From positions 62,001 to 126,000 of the forward strand of contig JACRBI010000038.1 of assembly GCA_016234495.1 (NCBI GenBank): a DNA stretch of 64,000 bases, given 5' to 3'. This document shows, piece after piece, positions 8,928 through 15,725 of the stretch. The stretch's first letter is position 1, and each line of letters opens with the position of its first letter. The position numbers and the translations under genes were made by a program. The notes under the pieces are model-generated. The model had not been told where the DNA came from, made no database searches, and saw only the letters and a list, made by a program, of their open reading frames with translations. The stretch comes from Chloroflexota bacterium (GTDB lineage Bacteria > Chloroflexota > Anaerolineae > Anaerolineales > Villigracilaceae).

Positions 8928-9443
8928 ATGATGATGAAGCCCCGCCTCTTTTTCTTAACGGTTGGTCTGGTTGCTGTTTTACTGGCATCTTGCGCCCCGC
9001 AAGCGACTCAACCTCCCGCGCCGCTGACAGCGGCCACACAGCCCCCTGAAAGCACCGCCCAGCCCCAGGCTACGAACGAAGCGCCGACAGCAGTTGCCGC
9101 AGTCCCAACATCACGCGGGCCAAATCTCGAAGCCACCGACCCTGCCACGGTCAACCTCGCGTCGGGTCAATTACAGCTCGTTGAATTTTTCCGCTTTACC
9201 TGAAGTACCTGCCGCGCAATGGCGCCCATGGTTCATGGGCTTGAAGCGGAGTATTCTGGCAGAGTCAAGTTTACCTATCTCGATGCCGACGACCCCAACA
9301 CTGATTCATTCCAGCGCACACTCGGTTTTGCATATCAGCCTGAGTTTTATATTCTGGATGCTGATGGAAATGTTTTGAAGAAACTGATCGGCCATATTTC
9401 GGAGGAAGAATTCAGAGGCTTGCTGAATTCTTACTTGCAGTAA
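8928..9443 (+). CDS. Thioredoxin-fold lipoprotein with in-frame TGA at the first active-site Cys position (candidate selenoprotein)
   Basis: Read through the TGA at 9201-9203, this is a 171-residue protein. It starts with a lipoprotein signal (LTVGLVAVLLASC, lipid Cys near residue 22) and a proline/alanine/threonine-rich spacer to about residue 75. A thioredoxin domain follows: LVEFFRFT, then TGA, then STCRAMAPMVHGLEAEYSG, then VKFTYLDADDPN, ending with the cis-proline region AYQPEFYILDADG. The TGA sits where thioredoxins have the first Cys of CxxC, so decoding as selenocysteine gives U-x-x-C (residues 92-95). The frame is preserved on both sides. A strong AAGGAGA site precedes a run of three ATGs. 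The alternative is a pseudogene caused by one TGC-to-TGA change or a sequencing error. Confidence 0.75.
9224..9240 (+). promoter_or_regulatory. SECIS-like hairpin downstream of the in-frame TGA
   Basis: A perfect 7-bp stem GCCCATG / CATGGGC closes a 3-base loop GTT. The loop begins 27 bases after the TGA at 9201-9203. Bacterial SECIS elements are hairpins in the coding region just after UGA, with a G at the start of the apical loop and a loop roughly 16-37 bases from the UGA. All three points fit here. That this hairpin recruits SelB is inference. Confidence 0.55.
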
Positions 9444-9460
9444 TTTTCAATACAAGGTTA

Positions 9461-9507
9461 AAAACAAACCCGCCCACGATGTAGTTTTTCGTGGGCGAGT
9501 TTGTTTT
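9461..9507. terminator. Bidirectional terminator
   Basis: A near-perfect 19-base inverted repeat (AAAACAAAC...GCCCACGA / TCGTGGGC...GTTTGTTTT) with a T-rich end on both strands separates the convergent thioredoxin gene and MFS transporter gene. Confidence 0.8.
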
Positions 9508-9512
9508 ACTGA

Positions 9513-10880
9513 TCACTGATTCCCGTCATACTTCTTTGCGTCAGCGATGGCCTTGCTCACATTCACGAAGGGAAGCAGGATCAACCCCATGACGAAGAAG
9601 AAGATCAACGACAGGATGGCGATGCGTAAATTGCCGAACATCTGGTTGGCAAGACCGAACACCAATGGTCCGATCCATGATGTGCCGCGTTCGCTGATTT
9701 CGTAGAACGAAAAGAACTCTGCTTCCTTGCCGTTGGGAATCATCTGCGCGAACAAACTGCGGCTGATGGCTTGCGATCCGCCCATTACGAGCGCAATGAA
9801 AACGCCAAGCACAAAGAACTGCGCGGTTGCGCTCGGGCCTTTTAATCCGCCGTAGGCATAGATCACCACGCCAGACCAAATGACAAGGCTGACGACCACC
9901 GATTGCTTTGCGCCGATCCAGCCTGCAAGTTTGCCCCAGAACAATGCGCCGAAGAAGGCTACGAATTGGATCATCAAAATAACGGCGATCAATGTTGCTT
10001 GTTCAAGTTCCAGCCCGCCCTGAATCAGAGGCGCGGCGGCGAATGTCGAAGCGACTGCGATCACAGTCTGAATTCCATCGTTGTATAAAAAGTATGCGAT
10101 CAGGAATTTCAATGTTTCAGGGAAATGCTTTACTTCGCCGATCGTCTTGCGAAGCTGCTTGAAACCAATGCTGACATAGGTATCCCCGGCAGGGAGTTGG
10201 CGCGCCGCGTGACGCGGGCGCAGTCTTTGCCATGTGAGGAATGAAAATCCCAGCCACCAAATACCGGCCGAAGCGAGGTTTATGCGGACAGCCAGATCGC
10301 CGGGCACGCCCAGGTCTTCGCTGAAAGTGAAGAAAGCCAGGTTGAGCGCCAGCAAAATTCCGCCGCCCATGTAACCCATTGCCCAGCCGTACGATGAAAC
10401 GCGATCCCTTTCATCTTCACTGGCAATATCGGGCAGGTAGGCGTTGTAGAAAACCATCGCTGCGCCAAAGGCAAGGTTGGCGACAATGAACAACACGCCG
10501 CCCAGCCACCATAATCCGCCGCTGACGAGGAACATCAAAATGGTAGCCAGCGCACCGATGGTCGCAAAGATTTGCATCATGCGTTTTCGCAAATGTGAAT
10601 AATCTGCGATCGCGCCGAGAATGGGCAGGAACAAAACCTGCATCCCTACTGAAAATGAAATGCAGTAGGGGAGGAATGAGTCGGGCGCGACAGGAATTCC
10701 AAAAAACGAAACGGTTGAACTCCCCGCCGCCTCCGCCGCAGCCCGCGCCAGTGATGCCACATACGGCCCGAGGAACACTGTCCCGATCGTGGTGCTAAAT
10801 GCCGAGTTCGCCCAGTCATACATGGCCCAACCGAAAATTTCTTTCCTATCGTTTACCAGCGGTTTATCTGTAGACATCAT
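9513..10880 (-). CDS. MFS transporter, UMF1/Atg22-like family
   Basis: This 455-residue protein has about 12 membrane segments. Its N-terminus EIFGWAMYDWANSAFSTTIG is diagnostic of the UMF1 (Atg22-like) branch of the major facilitator superfamily. The loop after the second helices (DYSHLRKRMM) and the late motif GGSQAISRSLFAQMIPNGKEAEFFSFYE also match this branch. Bacterial members are putative exporters, possibly of amino acids; the substrate is not known. It is monocistronic, convergent with the thioredoxin gene. Confidence 0.9.
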   Translation of the reverse strand: MMSTDKPLVNDRKEIFGWAMYDWANSAFSTTIGTVFLGPYVASLARAAAEAAGSSTVSFFGIPVAPDSFLPYCISFSVGMQVLFLPILGAIADYSHLRKRMMQIFATIGALATILMFLVSGGLWWLGGVLFIVANLAFGAAMVFYNAYLPDIASEDERDRVSSYGWAMGYMGGGILLALNLAFFTFSEDLGVPGDLAVRINLASAGIWWLGFSFLTWQRLRPRHAARQLPAGDTYVSIGFKQLRKTIGEVKHFPETLKFLIAYFLYNDGIQTVIAVASTFAAAPLIQGGLELEQATLIAVILMIQFVAFFGALFWGKLAGWIGAKQSVVVSLVIWSGVVIYAYGGLKGPSATAQFFVLGVFIALVMGGSQAISRSLFAQMIPNGKEAEFFSFYEISERGTSWIGPLVFGLANQMFGNLRIAILSLIFFFVMGLILLPFVNVSKAIADAKKYDGNQ

Positions 10881-11044
10881 TCCTCCAAGCTGAATTTGAT
10901 TGTTAGAAAGGAAACACGCGCGAGTATAAGTAGTTTCGGGCTCAATGTAAAGAAATTGTTATCGGCCTGTGGATATAACCCCGCATCATACTTGACCCTC
11001 AACCTGCTACGGGCTAAAATGCTTGTCCTACCTTTTAAGTTTTC

Positions 11045-11137
11045 GTCATTGCGAGGAGGATGTACTTCCGACGAAGCAACCTCCACCGTTTGGGAGATTG
11101 CTTCGTCGGAAAGGGCAAGTGCCCTCCTCGCAATGAC
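11045..11137. repeat. Inverted-repeat (MITE-like) element upstream of ffh
   Basis: A 93-bp element is bounded by the perfect 15-bp inverted repeat GTCATTGCGAGGAGG (11045-11059) and CCTCCTCGCAATGAC (11123-11137). A second nested inverted repeat lies inside (TTCCGACGAAGCAA / TTGCTTCGTCGGAA). The GTCATTGCGAGG...CCTCGCAATGAC type is a dispersed repeat seen in many bacterial genomes. It ends 4-16 bp before the possible ffh starts. Confidence 0.75.
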
Positions 11138-11152
11138 ATAATGGATAACCTC

Positions 11153-12475
11153 ATGTTTGAAACTCTCACTGGACGACTCAACCAAATTTTCGATAATCTT
11201 CGCCGCCGCGGCAAACTCTCCGAAGCGGATGTGGATGCCGCCATGCGTGAAGTGCGCCTAGCATTGCTCGAAGCAGACGTGCATTTCAGCGTGGTCAAGA
11301 CTTTCATTGCGCGTGTGCGTGAGCGGGCTGTCGGCGCGGAAGTATCGAAGGCGCTGAATCCCGGTCAGCAGGTGATCAAGATTGTCAACGAAGAATTGAT
11401 CGCGTCACTGGGCGAACCTGTCGGGTTGAATCTCACTGGTCCGAAACCGCGTGTCATCATGATGGTCGGTTTGCAGGGCGCAGGTAAAACGACCGCTTCC
11501 GGTAAATTGGCGCGGTTGATGAAATCGAAAGGGGAGCGCGTTTTGCTTGTTGCAGGCGACCCGTACCGTCCCGCGGCTGTGAAGCAATTGCAACAACTCG
11601 GTGAGCGATTGGATGTTGAAGTCGAAACCGATCTGTCACTCACGCCGCCGCAGCTTGCCAAACGCGCTGTAGACAAAGCTGAAAAGGGTGGATTCGGTCT
11701 GGTGATCGTGGATACAGCCGGTCGGTCGCAGTTGGATGCGTCTCTCATGGATGAGTTAAAAGCCATCGCCGCGAATGTCAATCCAATAGACATTCTGCTC
11801 GTGGTCGATTCCATGATCGGTCAGGAGGCGTTGAACATCGCGCAGGGTTTCAAAGACGCGATGAACCTGACAGGGCTGATCCTTACAAAAATGGACGGCG
11901 ACTCGCGTGGCGGCGCGGCCATCTCCATCCGCTCGGTGACGGGGATTCCGATTAAATTTATCGGCACGGGTGAAAAACTCGACGCGCTTGAAATGTACGA
12001 TCCCTCGCGTTTGTCTTCGCGGATTCTGGGTATGGGTGACATGATCGGCTTGATCGAAAAAGCCGAAGCCGCCTATGATGGTCAGGATCTGGAGCGGCAG
12101 GCTCAGAAGATGATGAAGGGTCAGTTCTCGCTGGAGGATTGGCTCGAGCAGATGAAGCAAATGAAGAAGATGGGTCCGCTGGCGCAGATCATGGAAATGT
12201 TGCCCGGCCAAATGGGGCAGGCTGCGCGCGGCATTGACCCGACCCTTGTCGAAAAGTCATTCAAGCAATCCGAAGCCATCATCCACTCGATGACCTTGAA
12301 AGAACGCCGCGACCCGGATATTTTGAACGCTTCCCGCCGGCGGCGCATCGCTGCCGGCTGCGGCATGGAAGTGCAGGATGTGAATCGCCTGATCAAGCAG
12401 TTCCGTGAAGCGCAGAAGATGATGAAGATGTTTCAAAAAACGGGGGGGAGGGGGCTGCCGAAACTGTTTGGGTAA
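11153..12475 (+). CDS. ffh: Signal recognition particle protein Ffh
   Basis: Ffh is the SRP54 GTPase that binds signal sequences and 4.5S RNA and delivers ribosomes to FtsY at the membrane. The N-terminal helical domain starts MFETLTGRLNQIFDNLRR. The G domain has GLQGAGKTTASGKLA (G1), VDTAGRSQLD (G3) and LTKMDGDSRGGAA (G4 and family box). The methionine-rich M domain follows (MKQMKKMGPLAQIMEMLPG and MKMFQ near the end). Length (about 440 aa) is normal. The start is set at 11153; ATG 11141 is also possible. The frame stays open upstream only through the inverted-repeat element. Confidence 0.96.
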   Translation: MFETLTGRLNQIFDNLRRRGKLSEADVDAAMREVRLALLEADVHFSVVKTFIARVRERAVGAEVSKALNPGQQVIKIVNEELIASLGEPVGLNLTGPKPRVIMMVGLQGAGKTTASGKLARLMKSKGERVLLVAGDPYRPAAVKQLQQLGERLDVEVETDLSLTPPQLAKRAVDKAEKGGFGLVIVDTAGRSQLDASLMDELKAIAANVNPIDILLVVDSMIGQEALNIAQGFKDAMNLTGLILTKMDGDSRGGAAISIRSVTGIPIKFIGTGEKLDALEMYDPSRLSSRILGMGDMIGLIEKAEAAYDGQDLERQAQKMMKGQFSLEDWLEQMKQMKKMGPLAQIMEMLPGQMGQAARGIDPTLVEKSFKQSEAIIHSMTLKERRDPDILNASRRRRIAAGCGMEVQDVNRLIKQFREAQKMMKMFQKTGGRGLPKLFG

Positions 12476-12687
12476 GGCGAGTCTGACCTCAAAATGGTGG
12501 TCTGAGTTTACTAATTTTGCCGCCCTTGTGCTGTATAATTGGGAAAATTTTTCAAGGTAGACTTTTCGGGTTTGAATTTTATTGCAGAAAATCTGTGATC
12601 TGCCTTTCTGATAAAAAAATATTCGCTACTTGCCTTTTATAATTTGATTATTTCATTATTGAATTGCGGTGCAGGATCATTAGAAGT
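12476..12687 (+). promoter_or_regulatory. Intergenic region with possible promoter before the kinase operon
   Basis: This stretch is AT-rich and holds no gene. A TATAAT hexamer at 12534-12539 could be a -10 box, but there is no convincing -35 at 16-18 bases from it. Confidence 0.3.
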
Positions 12688-12804
12688 ATGGGACATAAAT
12701 CTTCTTTACCAGATCGAATAAAGTTACATCAATGGAATACCTTCCAATGTCCTAACGAGTTAGGGGAGCAGGCTATTAATTGTTTCAACAGGGTCGAAAA
12801 ATGA
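12688..12804 (+). CDS. Candidate 38-residue ORF coupled to the histidine kinase
   Basis: An ATG at 12688 opens a 38-codon frame (MGHKSSLPDRIKLHQW...) whose TGA overlaps the kinase ATG in an ATGA arrangement at 12801-12804, as in translational coupling. It has two cysteines and no membrane segment. The upstream purine stretch (AGAAG) is a weak ribosome binding site. It may be a leader peptide or chance; no family is recognised. Confidence 0.3.
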   Translation: MGHKSSLPDRIKLHQWNTFQCPNELGEQAINCFNRVEK

Positions 12805-14468
12805 TAAAGCGCTCAACTCCCACCAGACTCATTTTACTTATCATCGGCGGATTATTCGTCTCTGAAATGATCTCGATGGGGATCATTGTGATAATTGATG
12901 CGCCTTCATATCTGCAAACTGCGATCATCGATTCTTTAATTTTGACATTATTTGCGACTCCTCTGCTTTTTTATTTATCGCTACGTCCTTTATTAAAGGT
13001 AATCTCCGAGCGTGAAGCGGAAATCGCTCGACGCCAGCAAACAGAGAATCAGCTTCGGGTGCAGACCACCGCCCTTGAAACGGCGGCGAATGGGGTTGTT
13101 ATCACTGATAACGAAGGAAGGGTTATCTGGGCAAATAAGGCGTTTACCAGAATTAGCGGATATTTCATAGGTGAAATTCTAGGTAAGAAAATGAGTTTTC
13201 TAAGATCCGGAGTTCACACCCAGGCTTTCTATCAGAATTTGTGGGAGACCATTCTTTCCGGTCATGTTTGGCGCGGCGAGATTGTAAATCGCCGCAAGGA
13301 TGGTAATTACTACGTGGGTGAGATAACCATTTCGCCGGTTCTCAATTCATCCAGAGAAGTCGAAAATTTTATTGCGATCCAGCAGGATATAACGGAACGC
13401 AAGCAGGCCGAATCTGATTTGCGCAAAAGCGAGGAGAAATTCCGCAACCTGCTGGACTGGACCTATGACTGGGAAATCTGGATTGACGCACAGAATAATG
13501 TCATGTACAGTTCGCCATCATGCGAACGGGTCACAGGGTACCAGCCCGACGATTTCATTGCCAACCCCGAACTGCTTGCCAGCATTGTTCACGCTGACGA
13601 TCGTGAGATTTTTGAAGAGCACATCAAGCACGCCCATGATGAAGCCGTGGGGGCGATCAATGTAGAGTACCGCATCATAGCCTGTAATGGAAGTGAGCAT
13701 TGGATCAGCCACAATTGCCGACCGCTCTTCGGGGGCGATAGCCGATATCTGGGGCGTCGGGTCAGCAACCGCGATGTCACCGAGCAAAAACAGATTGAGA
13801 CAGAGATCAGAGAACGCAATCAAAGAGAGAAAAATCTCACAGAAACGATTCACACCATGCAGATTAATATCGCCCGCGATCTGCACGATACGATTGGGCA
13901 AAATATCAGCTACCTGAGACTGAAACTCGATCAACTTTCAGGCACGCCACAAGAATCAACGGCGAGCATTCACCCGGAAATAAAGAGCATGGCCAAGGTC
14001 GCAAACGAATCTTATGACCTCGTGCGTGGCACACTGGCTGTGTTGCAATCCGAGAATACTGTAGACCTGTTCCGCTTTTTCACCCGCTACGCAAATCAAG
14101 TTGAGGAGCGTTCAAAGATCAAGATCGATTTTGGAAGCGATGGCGAGGCGAAGGTGCTTTCGGCCAACCAGATGCGCCAGTTATTTTACATATTTCGCGA
14201 AGCGCTTGCTAATGTTGAAAAACACTCCGGAGCCACTCAGGTGTTTGTAAAATTGATTTGGGCTGAAGATGGATTTAATCTCATTGTTTTGGATAATGGC
14301 CAAGGGATGGAACCGGCAAATCTTCGAAATGACGGCCATTATGGATTAAAATTCATGCGCGAGCGGGCTGAATTATTGAATGGCTTGATCGCGATCGATT
14401 CTGAAGTTGGCGCTGGGACGAACATTACGATCTCTGTGCCCTATGTGGAAGTAGAGAGGAATTCATAA
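12801..14468 (+). CDS. Membrane PAS sensor histidine kinase, NarL type
   Basis: The 555-residue kinase has two membrane segments (about residues 6-28 and 40-60). Two PAS domains follow: the first (TTALETAANGVVITDNEG, with a PAC end NFIAIQQDITERKQAE) and the second (KFRNLLDWTYDWEIWIDAQN, PAC end GRRVSNRDVTEQKQIE). Next comes a HisKA_3 dimerisation domain with the phospho-acceptor His in NIARDLHDTIGQNISYLRLKL. The HATPase domain has FREALANVEKHSGA (N box), VLDNGQGM (G1) and GHYGLKFMRERAELL. The start is set at ATG 12801; a TTG 21 bp upstream is less likely. The partner regulator follows 18 bp downstream. Confidence 0.93.
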   Translation: MIKRSTPTRLILLIIGGLFVSEMISMGIIVIIDAPSYLQTAIIDSLILTLFATPLLFYLSLRPLLKVISEREAEIARRQQTENQLRVQTTALETAANGVVITDNEGRVIWANKAFTRISGYFIGEILGKKMSFLRSGVHTQAFYQNLWETILSGHVWRGEIVNRRKDGNYYVGEITISPVLNSSREVENFIAIQQDITERKQAESDLRKSEEKFRNLLDWTYDWEIWIDAQNNVMYSSPSCERVTGYQPDDFIANPELLASIVHADDREIFEEHIKHAHDEAVGAINVEYRIIACNGSEHWISHNCRPLFGGDSRYLGRRVSNRDVTEQKQIETEIRERNQREKNLTETIHTMQINIARDLHDTIGQNISYLRLKLDQLSGTPQESTASIHPEIKSMAKVANESYDLVRGTLAVLQSENTVDLFRFFTRYANQVEERSKIKIDFGSDGEAKVLSANQMRQLFYIFREALANVEKHSGATQVFVKLIWAEDGFNLIVLDNGQGMEPANLRNDGHYGLKFMRERAELLNGLIAIDSEVGAGTNITISVPYVEVERNS

Positions 14469-14486
14469 TTTACAGGTTACCCAATC

Positions 14487-15131
14487 ATGAAAATACTGAT
14501 CATCGATGACCATGTGCTATTCCGCGAAGGCCTGGCGGCGATCGTCCGCCCCCAGGAAGATATTGAAATTGCCGGGATGGGCGGATCGGTTCGTGAAGCA
14601 ATCGAATTAGCCAGGACGTTGAAACCAGACATCATCTTGATGGACTTCAACCTGCCTGATGGGACTGGAGCAGAAGCTGCCCGCACGATCCTCGAGGAAG
14701 TACCAGCATGCAAGATAATATTCCTGACCATGTCTGAAGATGACGACGATCTGTTTGCGGCCATCCGCAGCGGCGCCAAGGGATATTTGATGAAAAACAT
14801 CCACCCCCCAGAACTCGTGTCAGCGATACGATCTGTTCAAAGTGGGGAAAGTGCGCTATCCCAGGGCATGACCATGCGGCTGATGGAGGAGCTTTCTCGA
14901 TCTAAAAAGAGGGGACGGCCGGCTGAAAATACCCTTACCCTGAGGGAATTGGACGTGCTACGCGCAGTTGCCGCCGGTTTGACCAATCAGGAAATCGGAA
15001 ATCATCTCTTTATTTCTGAGAATACAGTCAAATTCCACGTGCATTCCTTGCTGGCAAAATTAAACCTCACAGACCGGAAAGAAGCGGCGAATTTTGCCCG
15101 CGAACATGGCTTGATTATAAAAAAGGATTAA
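14487..15131 (+). CDS. LuxR/NarL-family response regulator
   Basis: The 214-residue regulator has an N-terminal receiver domain with the acidic pair in IIDDHVLFREGLA, the phospho-acceptor Asp in DIILMDFNLPDGTG and the conserved Lys in SGAKGYLMKNI. The C-terminal LuxR helix-turn-helix reads LTLRELDVLRAVAAGLTNQEIGNH and SENTVKFHVHSLLAKL. It sits directly after its presumed cognate kinase and before a strong terminator, so the pair forms one transcription unit. Targets are not evident; the multicopper oxidase gene downstream is a possibility by proximity only. Confidence 0.95.
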   Translation: MKILIIDDHVLFREGLAAIVRPQEDIEIAGMGGSVREAIELARTLKPDIILMDFNLPDGTGAEAARTILEEVPACKIIFLTMSEDDDDLFAAIRSGAKGYLMKNIHPPELVSAIRSVQSGESALSQGMTMRLMEELSRSKKRGRPAENTLTLRELDVLRAVAAGLTNQEIGNHLFISENTVKFHVHSLLAKLNLTDRKEAANFAREHGLIIKKD

Positions 15132-15156
15132 TACCAGAGTTAATCCCCTCTCCGTC

Positions 15157-15185
15157 AAAAAGCCCATCCTTAGGATGGGCTTTTT
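15157..15185 (+). terminator. Rho-independent terminator of the kinase/regulator operon
   Basis: A perfect 13-bp stem AAAAAGCCCATCC / GGATGGGCTTTTT with a 3-base loop ends in a T run. Confidence 0.9.
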
Positions 15186-15264
15186 CTATTCTTGGCGATA
15201 GAAGCGCTTTTTTTTGTATTCTGCTATCCTTGCATCGAAAGTTACAAAAATGTAATGGGAATTT

Positions 15265-15663
15265 ATGGCAACAAGAGGCAATTTGAGTGCGAAAACTGTC
15301 GAACAAAAGAGAGTCATCGTTTGGGGACAACCTGATTTGTTGAGCTGGGCGGTTGAATTTTTTCTATCTGCCCACAAGGATTGGAATGTGATCAGTCTTT
15401 CAAATGAGTTTGGCATTGATGGTTTGTTTTCTGAAATGGAAAGCGCGCATACAGATGCGGTCATTATTTACCAGCGCGCTTGTTTAAAAAGCGCGCATCT
15501 GCTTGCAGAATTGTTGTGGAGTTACCCGGACATGGCAGTGATCACTGTCAATCCTGATAACAATTCAATGGATGTCTATAACAAAAAACAATTTTGCATT
15601 CACGAAGCGTCTGATTTTATTTCGGTTGTTGAGGGTGAGCTCCAATTGCACCCTGTTCAATAA
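15265..15663 (+). CDS. Hypothetical receiver-like protein, 132 aa
   Basis: No family is firmly recognised. The start (RVIVWGQPDLLSWAVEFFLSAHKDW) resembles the first beta strand and helix of a response-regulator receiver (compare VDDHPLVREGLRALL). Alternating hydrophobic strands follow (TDAVIIYQ; DMAVITVNP), as in a receiver fold. The acidic pocket and the phospho-acceptor Asp are not seen, so this would be a non-phosphorylatable pseudo-receiver without an output domain. It lies between the regulator and the multicopper oxidase on the same strand. Confidence 0.55.
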   Translation: MATRGNLSAKTVEQKRVIVWGQPDLLSWAVEFFLSAHKDWNVISLSNEFGIDGLFSEMESAHTDAVIIYQRACLKSAHLLAELLWSYPDMAVITVNPDNNSMDVYNKKQFCIHEASDFISVVEGELQLHPVQ

Positions 15664-15725
15664 GCAAGACAATTTTATTCAAAGTAATCGCATCATTATC
15701 GAACCATTAATAAAGGAGAATAAAA

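Noticed and set aside
9219-9443. Separate 74-codon gene after the TGA
   Set aside because: It is in the same frame as the lipoprotein, has no ribosome binding site before its ATG, and is half of a thioredoxin fold. It is treated as the read-through part of one gene.
11035-11307. Minus-strand frame of 90 codons over the ffh start
   Set aside because: It is made of the inverted repeat and the antisense of ffh. Such frames with ends like LLAMTKT are known false calls on this repeat type.
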